Assembly (NCBI GenBank): GCA_038321615.1
Contig: JBBQFC010000004.1
Coordinates: 17,616 to 81,615, forward strand
Direction: 5' to 3'
Length of the DNA stretch: 64,000 bases
Source of the DNA: JBBQFC01 sp038321615
GTDB taxonomy: Bacteria > Bacteroidota > Bacteroidia > Flavobacteriales_D > Cryomorphaceae
This document shows positions 8,222 to 16,784 of this stretch, piece by piece (positions within the stretch are counted from its first letter, which is position 1; every line of letters starts with the position of its first letter). Made by a program: the position numbers and the translations under genes. The notes beneath the pieces were generated by a model. The model was given only the letters and a program-made list of their open reading frames with translations. It made no database searches and was not told the origin of the DNA.

Positions 8222-10306
8222 CTAATAATTCCCAGATCGCTTGCGGATAAACCACTCAGCGCTCAATCCCAAGATGAGCAAAACAAGTGGCCAAAAAAGG
8301 TTGAGCATGCTCGACAGCTTTTCGGTGCTAAAGCTTACAGGTTGTATCCGATCGGATGCAGCAATGGCTTCAGCCATTTCGTCTATTTCACTGGGATAAT
8401 ATAGCTCGCCGCCTGTAGATTGTGATAGGGTGTATAGTAATTGATGGTCGGCACGAAGCCGGGCTGCTTCAATAGCAAAGGGCCTGATCGTAAAACTGCC
8501 GCCATCGGAGAGTGGCCGGCCATCGCGATTAGTGCGGGCCGCAAAGGTGTAGGTGCCCACCGGAAGCATTCCAGCGTCGAGGCGATAAGCAGTTTCGGTG
8601 CGGGAAAAGTTGAAATTATACGTCTTATCTTCTTCATCGGTAAAATCTACAGTCACCTCGGCGTCGTTGACCGGCGAATATGCTGCATCGTACAACTCGG
8701 CGCTGAGTACTATGCGTTCGTTTTGCATAAGGTCGCGCGGAGCTTGCACTCGAAAAAGCCTTTTATCTTGCTTGAGAGAGAGGTATTGAATGATCTGCCC
8801 GATGAACCCATCGAAAATCTCATGGTTTTCATTTCTGGCAAAGTCCGCCAATCGCCAACGCCAAATGCCCTCCCCTAGCAAGGTCGCATTTTTCCGGTCG
8901 TCGTAGGTCGTGAAAACCAAAAGTGGGTCGTCGGTAGCTATTTTGCCGACCTGTTGCTTTAGGAAAATGCTGGCACTGCCGGGCAATCGCCATGTGCCGA
9001 AAGGCACGCGCAGTGGCGGTGCATCTGCCAATAGCTCACTAATTCGGTCATTGGGTTGAAACAGCGTGAACGATTTATTCAATCCAGCTTTGACATCATT
9101 CACAGCATTTCTGCTTCCAGCCAGCGAAATACCGATACCTATCTCGGTCAACCCGCGCAAATCGGAGTCGGCGCCGATGATCTCAAAAATAGGTTTTTTG
9201 GCTTGTACTATTGCAAGGCGGATTGCTCGATCATCGCTTAGTGAAGGTAATTGATGGAGCACCACCAGGTCATACTCCGACAAATTCGGAACCCCGTCGG
9301 CAGCGAAATGCACGGCTACTTCGTAATTTTCGTTACCCCCGATGGCGCTGCGTATAGCGAATACATCGGGGTGCGGAGCAGCAGAAAGAATTAGAACCTT
9401 TTGCCGGCTGTCAATAACATCAATAAATACCAGGCTCACATTATTGGCTAGGGTTTGTTCGCCCGAAACACTATTTAACCGCAGGGTATAGCGTTGCACG
9501 CCAGGCTTGTCGGCTTTGAGCAAGAAGCGGACTACCTTCTCATCGTCGGCATTGCTGGGGGTGAATGTCCCTCGCTCCAGCACTTGGCCGTCTTTCTCGA
9601 TTTGATAGTTCAGATTTTCACCTCGGAGTTCTATCCCACGAAACACAGCTTCTACAGGAAATGTATTCCCCAAAAAGGCGATTCGGTTAGCAGCCACTTC
9701 ACTGATTAAGGCATCGCGGCGGGGAGTAGTATCGCCCAATGCTATGCTGTAAATCGGCGCACCTAAACCTCCTGTGTCATATCGCGGATTGCTCCCGCGA
9801 TTGTAAATTCCATCGCTCATCAATACCACGGCACCTAGATTTCGGTTGGTATATCTGGCCTTCAGCGACTCCATGAGCTCCGAAATATTCGTCACTTCGT
9901 CTTTGAAATCAGCCCCTATTCCTTCGCGCACGGAAGCTCCGAAACTATACGGCACTACTTCGTACTTCTCCCCGACCTTACTATTCAGCGCATCGGCGGT
10001 GCGCTGCACCAAAGCTGCTACCTCAGCCGAGTCGCTATTGAGCGTAAGAGAAGACGATTGATCGACCGCCAGGACAATTACGGGTGGTTCGATCTCCGTA
10101 TTCACTTTTCGCAGTAGCGGGCCCAGAAGCAGAAAAACGAGTAGCGCGACTACTGTAAAACGCAGTGCTGCTAAGCTAAAAAGAGTTGTTCGGGACCACG
10201 ACTTCCCTTTGGAATTTTGGAAATAGAGCAAAGCCCCAAAGGCCAAGCCAACCAAGGGGCAAAAAATAACGAACCATGTGGGGTATTCTAAGAGCAGATT
10301 TTTCAC
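8222..10306 (-). CDS. Membrane-anchored VWA-domain protein
   Basis: A 694-residue protein with two N-terminal membrane helices (about 12-30 and 44-64), a von Willebrand A domain with the metal-site motif DQSSS (residues 82-86) and VVLMSDG later in the fold, a long middle region, and one C-terminal helix (LFWPLVLLILGL) followed by RKR. This resembles the large VWA membrane proteins of Bacteroidota that sit beside MoxR/BatA systems, but no MoxR or Bat genes are nearby. It starts 2 bases after the fabG stop, so it is co-transcribed with fabG. The partner bound by the VWA domain is unknown. Confidence 0.78.
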   Translation of the reverse strand: MKNLLLEYPTWFVIFCPLVGLAFGALLYFQNSKGKSWSRTTLFSLAALRFTVVALLVFLLLGPLLRKVNTEIEPPVIVLAVDQSSSLTLNSDSAEVAALVQRTADALNSKVGEKYEVVPYSFGASVREGIGADFKDEVTNISELMESLKARYTNRNLGAVVLMSDGIYNRGSNPRYDTGGLGAPIYSIALGDTTPRRDALISEVAANRIAFLGNTFPVEAVFRGIELRGENLNYQIEKDGQVLERGTFTPSNADDEKVVRFLLKADKPGVQRYTLRLNSVSGEQTLANNVSLVFIDVIDSRQKVLILSAAPHPDVFAIRSAIGGNENYEVAVHFAADGVPNLSEYDLVVLHQLPSLSDDRAIRLAIVQAKKPIFEIIGADSDLRGLTEIGIGISLAGSRNAVNDVKAGLNKSFTLFQPNDRISELLADAPPLRVPFGTWRLPGSASIFLKQQVGKIATDDPLLVFTTYDDRKNATLLGEGIWRWRLADFARNENHEIFDGFIGQIIQYLSLKQDKRLFRVQAPRDLMQNERIVLSAELYDAAYSPVNDAEVTVDFTDEEDKTYNFNFSRTETAYRLDAGMLPVGTYTFAARTNRDGRPLSDGGSFTIRPFAIEAARLRADHQLLYTLSQSTGGELYYPSEIDEMAEAIAASDRIQPVSFSTEKLSSMLNLFWPLVLLILGLSAEWFIRKRSGNY

Positions 10307-10308
10307 GA

Positions 10309-11055
10309 TTAGGTGAGCATACCCCCATCTACATTAATGGTCTGACCGGTGATGTACGCGCTCATATCCGACGCGAGAAATAAACAAAGATTGGCTACAT
10401 CGTCGGGAGTTCCTCCACGCCTTAGCGGAATGGCTTCTCGCCATTCCTGAACGGTTTTCTCATCGAGCGCTCCAGTCATTTCGGTTTCGATAAAGCCTGG
10501 TGCTACCGCATTACAGCGTATGTTTCGAGAGCCCAGCTCCAAAGCCACCGACTTGGTAAAGCCCAGAATACCTGCCTTCGAAGCTGCATAGTTGGCTTGG
10601 CCAGCATTGCCCTTTACTCCTACCACCGAACTCATGTTGATTATGGATCCTGAACGCGCTTTGAGCATCGGTTTGAGCACGGCCTTGGTAAGATTGAAAA
10701 CCGATTTAAGGTTTACGGCCATCACTTCATCCCATTGTGCTTCGCTCATGCGCATTAACAAGGTGTCGCGCGTAATTCCCGCATTGTTGACGAGTATATC
10801 GATGGTGCCGTATTCCGCTATTACTTGATCTACAAAGCCTTGGGCAGCATTAAAATCGCCGGCGTCGCTCTTGTAACCTTTGGACTTTCCCCCTGAAGTG
10901 CTCAATTCGGCTTCGAGTGAACGGGCTTTTTCGTCGGAGCTCATATAGGTGAAACAAACAGTTGCGCCGTGATTGACAAAATGCTGGGCTATGGCTTTCC
11001 CGATACCGCGAGAAGCTCCGGTAATAATGGCTACTTTGTTTTCGAGTAGTTTCAT
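10309..11055 (-). CDS. fabG: 3-oxoacyl-[acyl-carrier-protein] reductase FabG
   Basis: This 248-residue protein is a classical short-chain dehydrogenase with TGASRGIG (12-19) for NADP(H) binding, NNAG at about 90-93, and the catalytic Ser142/143, Tyr156 and Lys160 (YAASK). The length, the VNLKSVFNLTKAV and GFIETEMT segments and the ending YITGQTINVDGGM are those of FabG, which reduces 3-oxoacyl-ACP in fatty-acid elongation in the cytoplasm. A TAACTTTG -7 box lies 20 bases upstream. Only the VWA gene follows; no other fab genes are close. Confidence 0.93.
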   Translation of the reverse strand: MKLLENKVAIITGASRGIGKAIAQHFVNHGATVCFTYMSSDEKARSLEAELSTSGGKSKGYKSDAGDFNAAQGFVDQVIAEYGTIDILVNNAGITRDTLLMRMSEAQWDEVMAVNLKSVFNLTKAVLKPMLKARSGSIINMSSVVGVKGNAGQANYAASKAGILGFTKSVALELGSRNIRCNAVAPGFIETEMTGALDEKTVQEWREAIPLRRGGTPDDVANLCLFLASDMSAYITGQTINVDGGMLT

Positions 11056-11074
11056 TTAAGTTCTATTGCAACGG

Positions 11075-11082
11075 CAAAGTTA
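11075..11082 (-). promoter_or_regulatory. Bacteroidota -7 box for the fabG-VWA operon
   Basis: On the minus strand it reads TAACTTTG, a full match to TAnnTTTG, 19 bases before the fabG ATG. A TTTG lies 26 bases further upstream, longer than the usual spacer of about 17-23. Confidence 0.45.
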
Positions 11083-11257
11083 AAAACTAGAACATATAAA
11101 GTTGAACTCAAAATTCGAAGGGCTGTTGATCACTAAGGAGTAGAAATGAGACACGGATTGAGCAACAATCCCATTTGGGGATACAACTTCCTTCGGAGTA
11201 ATTAGAAAATTGTAACCTTGAGACGTTTTTCGCACTCTACTTTATAAAACCTACCTC

Positions 11258-12043
11258 ATGAGAACCCTTACCTTCCTTGTGCTACTTTTCTCTTCGTTCC
11301 AAAATTTTGCTCAAATCATTCCCAACGCCGATTTTGAAGAATGGGAATTTTCAGGTTGGAATCTGAACCCAGCAGGTTGGATCACAAGCAATTTGCAATC
11401 GTTCGAGCCCGTAACCCAAATAGACGATGCCTATAGCGGAGACTATGCCATGCAAGTAGAAGCTTTGGTTCTTCCTTTGGGCCAATATGGCGAAGCCAAA
11501 ACGACCTTCCCCATAAGTTTTATTCCCGCCAGTTTGAATTTCGCCGTCCGAACAGAACTTGCTTTCGGTGCCGTACAAGTTCGTATGACTTTCTATAATC
11601 AGGAAAACGAAATAACGAGCTACACTTGGTTTAGCTCAGAAGAATTTGTCGAGTGGACGCCTGTGAGCCTGGAAATGATCCAAATTGAGCCGATCATTAC
11701 GCACGCGGAAATAGCGGTCATTGCCGAAGTAGGCGATCTGATTGCAGGAACAGCAATAATCCAGATTGATTCACTCTATTTCAATTTCAAACTTAGCGCA
11801 GCAGAGCGAAGCAACTTTACTATGGAAATGTATCCAAATCCGGCATCTGAAAATTTCGTCATAAGCAATTTGTCGGCGTCGGCAGAGATCCGTCTTTACA
11901 GCTTGGACGGAAAGCTATTGAGGCAACAACAAATTCAAACTTCAAATCGGATGGATGTCTCCGATTTGAATTCAGGTATTTACGTCGTTCGTGCGCAAGA
12001 TGGTAGTAACACCACCTATAGAAAGTTAGTGGTAGCTCGCTAA
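11258..12043 (+). CDS. Small secreted T9SS cargo protein
   Basis: 261 residues with a signal peptide (MRTLTFLVLLFSSFQNFAQ), a beta-sandwich-like middle that begins IPNADFEEWE, as in carbohydrate-binding or PCMD-like cargo domains, and a type A sorting tail (MYPNPASENF ... LNSGIYVVRAQ ... YRKLVVAR). It is probably exported by T9SS and anchored on or released from the surface. No catalytic motif is visible; a binding role is inference. The gene stands alone. Confidence 0.82.
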   Translation: MRTLTFLVLLFSSFQNFAQIIPNADFEEWEFSGWNLNPAGWITSNLQSFEPVTQIDDAYSGDYAMQVEALVLPLGQYGEAKTTFPISFIPASLNFAVRTELAFGAVQVRMTFYNQENEITSYTWFSSEEFVEWTPVSLEMIQIEPIITHAEIAVIAEVGDLIAGTAIIQIDSLYFNFKLSAAERSNFTMEMYPNPASENFVISNLSASAEIRLYSLDGKLLRQQQIQTSNRMDVSDLNSGIYVVRAQDGSNTTYRKLVVAR

Positions 12044-12062
12044 TCCGGAGCTCCTTTTAGTC

Positions 12063-12087
12063 GGAGCATCCGCTCCTTTACTAATTT
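12063..12087 (+). terminator. Weak hairpin between convergent genes
   Basis: GGAGC (12063-12067) pairs with GCTCC (12072-12076) around ATCC, followed by TTTACTAATTT. The 5-bp stem makes it a weak candidate terminator for the T9SS cargo gene. Confidence 0.35.
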
Positions 12088-12548
12088 AAATTTAGTTCCG
12101 CAGGCCAGTTGATAGTGTCTTCATCGCTGAAATAAGGTCCCCATTGCACTTCCGTAATGGCGCCGCCTTCAAGCCAAATGAGCATTTCAAATTCTTCGGC
12201 TTCCACAATTTCTAGGCTCTCTTCGCCCGATTCTACCACTTCGGTATGAATTTCGGAAGCGCCGTGTTTTTTGAGAATATCGAGCAATTCTTCTCTGTTC
12301 AAAGCCTTGATGAGCACGCCGAACAATTCGATTTCGTCATCGGCCGAAACAATCGTGGTTAACCGCCATTCTTCCAACTCATCGAATGTGAGCGATAGGT
12401 CGAGCTCGTCGTAATGCCAATATTCCAAATCTTCCGACTCTTCGTCGCGTTCGATCTCATCGGGCTCACCGAGTGCAGCGCGCACCTGAAAGCGGTTCAT
12501 GCCAAATCGCAAAGAACCAAATCCTTCGCCGGGTAAAATATGTTTCAT
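12081..12548 (-). CDS. Acidic protein of unknown function
   Basis: About 155 residues from the ATG at 12548, preferred because it overlaps the upstream stop in the coupling arrangement ATGA; an in-frame ATG at 12557 adds three residues. The product is very rich in Glu/Asp and has no signal peptide. The opening LRFGMNRFQVRAALGEPDE resembles the GM...V...LG.P helix-turn of SmpA/OmlA and BLIP-like folds, but that is a weak cue. I do not recognise the family. Co-transcribed with the membrane protein gene upstream of it. Confidence 0.65.
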   Translation of the reverse strand: MKHILPGEGFGSLRFGMNRFQVRAALGEPDEIERDEESEDLEYWHYDELDLSLTFDELEEWRLTTIVSADDEIELFGVLIKALNREELLDILKKHGASEIHTEVVESGEESLEIVEAEEFEMLIWLEGGAITEVQWGPYFSDEDTINWPAELNLN

Positions 12549-13009
12549 GTTTTCCATTTTCTTGTTTTGTTATCTAAGACCACCCCCGGCGCCAACAATG
12601 CTTCGCGCATCGCTGTCATCAAAGCACATTGATCCACCTGCCATAAAGTTGACGGCCTGACGTACCGGATGTTTTGGGTGCCGCAAGAGCGACTCTGATA
12701 GATTCTATAAAAATCTTGACTTGGCATAGCCCAGCGCGGATGTCGAGCCATTGCAGATGAACATGCAGTAGCGTATGCGCCGAGTAGGTCTATGCTAGTT
12801 AGAGATTGTGGGCCTGTGCGAAGCATCACTGACTCTTCGGTTCCAATTTCACCTTGCATCTCTGCGGCATACCGATCTATGTCTGGTTGCCACATTAAAT
12901 ATCTGGTATCTAAAGATTTGGCGAATAAAGAGAACCCTGCAAATACGGCAATCAGCACGAATGCTGTTCGAAGACTTGGATGCTTTAATGCTGAAAAAAG
13001 GAAGGGCAT
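12545..13009 (-). CDS. Single-pass membrane protein of unknown function
   Basis: 154 residues with one N-terminal membrane helix (about residues 16-30, AFVLIAVFAGFSLFA) and a C-terminal domain containing three or four Cys (ATACSSAM, RSCGTQ, DQCALM) that could pair if the domain is outside the cytoplasm. A TAAATTTG -7 box lies 19 bases upstream of the ATG. The stop overlaps the start of the next gene by ATGA. No family is recognised. Confidence 0.6.
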   Translation of the reverse strand: MPFLFSALKHPSLRTAFVLIAVFAGFSLFAKSLDTRYLMWQPDIDRYAAEMQGEIGTEESVMLRTGPQSLTSIDLLGAYATACSSAMARHPRWAMPSQDFYRIYQSRSCGTQNIRYVRPSTLWQVDQCALMTAMREALLAPGVVLDNKTRKWKT

Positions 13010-13028
13010 CGGGACAACTAATTTGCTC

Positions 13029-13036
13029 CAAATTTA
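13029..13036 (-). promoter_or_regulatory. Bacteroidota -7 box for the 13009 operon
   Basis: On the minus strand it reads TAAATTTG (TAnnTTTG) 19 bases before the ATG at 13009. No -33 TTTG is found at the usual spacing. Confidence 0.4.
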
Positions 13037-13053
13037 ATCATTGCCTCAAACCT

Positions 13054-13101
13054 ATGCGAAAAAAGCGCGTCGAAGAAAATTACGAGAGAATACAGTCTTA
13101 A
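13054..13101 (+). other. Possible 15-residue micro-ORF or end of a small RNA
   Basis: An ATG opens a 15-codon frame (MRKKRVEENYERIQS) whose TAA stop is 2 bases before a 14-bp terminator stem. No gene on this strand otherwise explains that terminator. It could be a tiny basic peptide, a leader peptide, or chance inside a small RNA. There is no homology evidence, so translation is uncertain. Confidence 0.3.
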
Positions 13102-13103
13102 AC

Positions 13104-13142
13104 AAGGAAAACGGTCGCATAGCTCCGACCGTTTTCCTTTTA
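13104..13142 (+). terminator. Strong orphan terminator in a divergent intergenic region
   Basis: AAGGAAAACGGTCG (13104-13117) pairs perfectly with CGACCGTTTTCCTT (13126-13139) around an 8-base loop, followed by TTAT. The two flanking genes are divergent, so on either strand it terminates something other than the annotated genes. Confidence 0.75.
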
Positions 13143-13325
13143 TTCACTGTTGAAGATAACTAAACCAAGTCAAATGTATGGCGGCTAAAAGTAGAGTGCA
13201 AGCTGTGATCAAAGGCGTAACAGTTTATTCACATTGAATAATGTTGCTAAGTCGATTTGTTCGAAAAAAATCATTGCGCCTAGTCTTATTATCGCCTACT
13301 TTCGTTCCTGCACAAAATTTGACCG

Positions 13326-14102
13326 GTGGAAGTGACAGCGAGTTTAGCCCCTATTATCGAAGTTATCGAGCAAGCCTATGAAATACCCCAATTGGGGCGA
13401 CGCCGAAGAATCTCTGCCCTCCTACCCCACGATTATTATACCAGCGGAAAGACCTATCCGGTACTTTACCTCAACGATGGTCAAAATCTTTTTGATGAGC
13501 ATGCACCATTTGGAAACTGGGCTATAGATAAAGGCCTGGAGCGCTTGGCTTTCGAAGGCCACGCCAACCTTATAGTCATTGCCATTGATCATGGAGGTAT
13601 CGATCGAATCACGGAGTATATGCCTTATTTCAATGCCCGTTTTGGCAAAGCCCAAGGTAAATTATATCTCCGTTTCCTGGAAGAAACGCTCATTCCGTAT
13701 GTCAACAAGAAGTATCGAACCATAGCGAAGAGCGAAGCCACTGGCATTGGTGGAAGCTCCATGGGCGGACTTATAAGTCTATATGCTGGTCTGAATCACC
13801 AGCGGACATTTGGTAAAACGCTCATTTTTTCCCCAAGTCTCTGGATCGCTCCTAAAATTTTTCAACAAGCGGAAAACTTCCGGCCCGATATGCCTATGCG
13901 TATGTATATCTATGCTGGAGGCAAAGAAAGCGCGAACCACATGGCCAATGTATTGCGCTTCAAGCACACCCTACTTAGCGGTTATAAAAACTTGACCAAT
14001 ATGCAGGTACACGTAGCATTAAACCCAGAAGGTACCCATAGCGAAGGTTTTTGGCGCGATGAGTTCCCAACGGCAGTAAAATGGTTATATTTCCAGTTTT
14101 AG
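13326..14102 (+). CDS. Esterase, alpha/beta-hydrolase fold (esterase D/Fes-like)
   Basis: 258 residues from a GTG start (no ATG is available near the N terminus). The fold is shown by VLYLNDGQNLF, the nucleophile elbow GGSSMGG with Ser145, and a C-terminal catalytic His in GTHSEGFW (His238). It belongs to the putative-esterase group that includes enterobactin esterase Fes and esterase D. No signal peptide, so cytoplasmic. It is first in a plus-strand run with the M17 aminopeptidase (17-base gap) and an ATP-grasp enzyme, which hints at cleavage of an ester or peptide-like small molecule. Confidence 0.85.
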   Translation: MEVTASLAPIIEVIEQAYEIPQLGRRRRISALLPHDYYTSGKTYPVLYLNDGQNLFDEHAPFGNWAIDKGLERLAFEGHANLIVIAIDHGGIDRITEYMPYFNARFGKAQGKLYLRFLEETLIPYVNKKYRTIAKSEATGIGGSSMGGLISLYAGLNHQRTFGKTLIFSPSLWIAPKIFQQAENFRPDMPMRMYIYAGGKESANHMANVLRFKHTLLSGYKNLTNMQVHVALNPEGTHSEGFWRDEFPTAVKWLYFQF

Positions 14103-14119
14103 CTTATTTCCCCACTACT

Positions 14120-15511
14120 ATGGACGTTCAAATAGCCGACAAAAAGGCAACTTCTGAATTCACGATTAAACCTTTCATCGCAGATAGCAAGGAAGCTCAA
14201 GGACAAGAACTTCCGAACATCGGCGAATGGCTCATCGAACGCGAAGGAAAAACCGCCACGCTTCACTTCGGAGTAGATTCCACCTGGTCAGAGCAGAAAA
14301 TGGCGGAGCAGTTTCGCTTACTTGCCCAAAAAACAGAAAAATACTGGGGCGCGAAACCACATCTAGATTTAAGTAAAGTAGATGCTTACGCCTTACCAAT
14401 TATTCGCGGGCTAAACATGAACGGTTATACCCAGGCGATGCTTAAGCCTCAGAAAACAAAACTCAAAACCACTTTATCTCTTGTTGGTAAAGTCGATGCA
14501 AAACTATTGGCGGAAGCCAAAGCCGAAGCAGAAGTGCAGCTTTGGGCCATGACACTGGTAGATCTGCCACCTGAGCGCAAAACTCCGGAAATAATTGCGG
14601 CGAAAACCCGTGAAATGGCCAAGAAATATGGCTTGCAATGCGAGGTGTGGAATAAAGATCACATAGTGAAAGCGGGTATGAACGCCCTTTATGCCGTAGG
14701 TCGGGGCAGTGTTAATCCGCCTGTATTAATCATTTTGCATTATAAAGGAAAGCCCGACTCAGAACAAACCGACGTTGTATTTGTAGGCAAGGGTATAACC
14801 TTCGACACGGGTGGTATATCGATTAAGCCTTCCGATAACCTTCATTACATGAAGAGCGATATGGCCGGAGCGGCGGCTGCACTCGGGGCAGTGCAGCTAG
14901 CGGCGAGGCTGAAACTCCCCATCAACGTTTCGGCTGTGGTACCATCAGCCGAAAATAGTGTTGGCGCAAATGCGCTGTTGCCCGGCGAAGTAATCAAATC
15001 TTATTCGGGGAAGACCATTGAAATCATCAACACCGATGCAGAAGGCCGCCTGGTGCTTGCCGACGCTATTGCTTGGGTTAAAAAAACGATTGATCCAGCA
15101 GTGATGATCGACTTGGCCACACTCACCGGAAGTGCGGTAAGAGCATTGGGTTACGAAGCCGCCGCGCTATACAGTGATAATGAAAAATTAAGGAATCTAC
15201 TTTATGATTGCGGCCAAGAAACCGGCGAAAAGCTCTGGCCTATGCCGCTTTGGAAAGACTACGATTATTACCTCCATAGCGACGTGGCCGACGTGGCTAA
15301 TCTACCATCGACCCCTCTGGCAGGAACTATTGCTGCCGCTAAATTCTTACAGGTTTTTACAGATAAGCATAGCGCTTGGGCACATATTGATATGCCGGGG
15401 GTTGCTTTTCGCGACAGCCCCTTCTTTAAGACCAAATCGGCCACCGGTTATGGTGTACAATTATTGGGTTGTTTCATAAAAAAACTAGCAGCAAAATCTC
15501 ATAAATTCTAA
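14120..15511 (+). CDS. Leucyl aminopeptidase family (M17) metallopeptidase
   Basis: 463 residues from the ATG at 14120; an ATG at 14081 would overlap the esterase and add a non-homologous hydrophobic stretch. The metal and catalytic residues are all present: GKGITFDTGG, MKSDMAGA and NTDAEGRL, the M17 signature. The enzyme removes N-terminal residues from peptides in the cytoplasm, normally as a hexamer with two metal ions. Placed between an esterase and an ATP-grasp gene (8-base gap downstream), so it is likely part of the same transcript; general peptide turnover is the default role. Confidence 0.92.
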   Translation: MDVQIADKKATSEFTIKPFIADSKEAQGQELPNIGEWLIEREGKTATLHFGVDSTWSEQKMAEQFRLLAQKTEKYWGAKPHLDLSKVDAYALPIIRGLNMNGYTQAMLKPQKTKLKTTLSLVGKVDAKLLAEAKAEAEVQLWAMTLVDLPPERKTPEIIAAKTREMAKKYGLQCEVWNKDHIVKAGMNALYAVGRGSVNPPVLIILHYKGKPDSEQTDVVFVGKGITFDTGGISIKPSDNLHYMKSDMAGAAAALGAVQLAARLKLPINVSAVVPSAENSVGANALLPGEVIKSYSGKTIEIINTDAEGRLVLADAIAWVKKTIDPAVMIDLATLTGSAVRALGYEAAALYSDNEKLRNLLYDCGQETGEKLWPMPLWKDYDYYLHSDVADVANLPSTPLAGTIAAAKFLQVFTDKHSAWAHIDMPGVAFRDSPFFKTKSATGYGVQLLGCFIKKLAAKSHKF

Positions 15512-15519
15512 GCATTCTC

Positions 15520-16731
15520 ATGGCCGATAAATTAAAATTTCTCTGTGTTTCTTCATATTTTAAAGGAGAAGCCTTTCTCGAAGCCTGCGCAGAAGCAGGC
15601 AATGAAGTGTACTTAATCACGTCGAGCAAATTGCAAAACGAAGCTTGGCCGTGGCATGCCATTACCGAGGTGTTCTACATGGAAGAAGATGAAAATCGAA
15701 AGTGGAATCAGCAGCATTTGGTAAATGCTATTGCTTTCCAGATGCGCGAAAAATTCTTCGATCGCTTCATAGCACTCGACGATTTTGACGTCGAAAAAGT
15801 GGCCGCCCTGCGCGAACAGTTTAGAACTCCGGGAATGGGCGATTCCACTTCGCGTTTTTTTCGCGATAAGCTGGCTATGCGTGTAAAAGCTCAAGGCGAG
15901 GGCATTCCCGTTCCGGCGTTTACCCCACTTTTCAACGATTCGCACATCAAGCGGTTTATCGATGAAGTACCTGGCCCATGGATGATCAAACCTCGTTCTG
16001 AGGCATCGGCGGTAGGAATTAAGAAAGTTGCAGACGAGGCTACGCTTTGGGGTGTAATAGAGCAACTCGGCGACAATCGACACCGCTTTGTGCTCGAGCG
16101 ATTCAGCCCGGGCACGGTGTATCACGCAGATGCGTTGACTTTTCAAGGCAAAGTAGTGTTCTGTCGGATCAGTCGATACCTCGATACCCCCTTCGAAGTG
16201 GCTCACGGTGGCGGTATCTTCCGCTCTCAGACACTCGAGAAAAATGATCCTGCAAACATCGCCCTAACAGCATTAAACGAGCGATTGCTCAAAGGTTTTG
16301 GGATGCAATACAGCGCCTCGCATACGGAGTTTATAGAAGACCGGGAAACGGGTGAGTTCCTCTTTCTCGAAACTTCTTCGCGTGTGGGCGGCGCCCATCT
16401 TGCCGAAATGGTCGAAGCGGCATCGGGTATCAATCTATGGGCCGAATGGGCTAAACTGGAAACGGCAATCGTAAGAAACACGGGTTACAAAGTCCCAAAG
16501 GACAGTGGTAAACAGGCTGGTATTGTGGTGTCTTTGAGCCGGTACGAACACCCCGATGACAGTCAATTTACGGAACCCGAAATAGTGTGGCGTATGAAGA
16601 AAAGTTGGCACATCGGTTTAATAGTTCGTGCGGCTAAAGCAAATAAGGTTTTAGAATTGCTCAATAGTCTCACCAACCGTATTCACTCCGATTACCACGG
16701 TAGCGCACCTGCACCCGATCGCTCGCCCTGA
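15520..16731 (+). CDS. ATP-grasp enzyme, biotin-carboxylase-like
   Basis: 403 residues with an N-terminal Rossmann-like domain (FLCVSSYFKGEAF ... FIALDDFD), then an ATP-grasp core: WMIKPRSEASAVGI for the ATP-binding Lys and glycine loop, FVLERF for adenine contact, and FLFLETSSRVGGAHL for the Mg-binding Glu/Asn-type end. Such enzymes join a carboxylate to an amine or thiol through an acyl phosphate. The substrate is unknown. It ends an operon with an esterase and an aminopeptidase and faces, tail to tail, another operon with two more ATP-grasp-like genes. Confidence 0.83.
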   Translation: MADKLKFLCVSSYFKGEAFLEACAEAGNEVYLITSSKLQNEAWPWHAITEVFYMEEDENRKWNQQHLVNAIAFQMREKFFDRFIALDDFDVEKVAALREQFRTPGMGDSTSRFFRDKLAMRVKAQGEGIPVPAFTPLFNDSHIKRFIDEVPGPWMIKPRSEASAVGIKKVADEATLWGVIEQLGDNRHRFVLERFSPGTVYHADALTFQGKVVFCRISRYLDTPFEVAHGGGIFRSQTLEKNDPANIALTALNERLLKGFGMQYSASHTEFIEDRETGEFLFLETSSRVGGAHLAEMVEAASGINLWAEWAKLETAIVRNTGYKVPKDSGKQAGIVVSLSRYEHPDDSQFTEPEIVWRMKKSWHIGLIVRAAKANKVLELLNSLTNRIHSDYHGSAPAPDRSP

Positions 16732-16784
16732 CTGATGCGTTAGCGTTTGGGAGTGAAGAAGGAAGTGGGATTTGCAAGATTTAG

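Larger units (their letters stand above)
13010..13325. other. 316-base intergenic region between divergent genes
   Basis: This stretch holds the minus-strand -7 box at 13029-13036, a possible 15-codon reading frame at 13054-13101 and a strong plus-strand terminator at 13104-13142, all listed separately. Bases 13150-13325 are AT-rich and should contain the promoter of the 13326 operon; I see nothing else. Confidence 0.5.

Noticed and set aside
12808..13101. 97-residue plus-strand frame ending at the orphan terminator
   Set aside because: Mostly antisense to the 13009 membrane-protein gene and unlike any protein; only its last 15 codons lie in free sequence, which I list as a possible micro-ORF.
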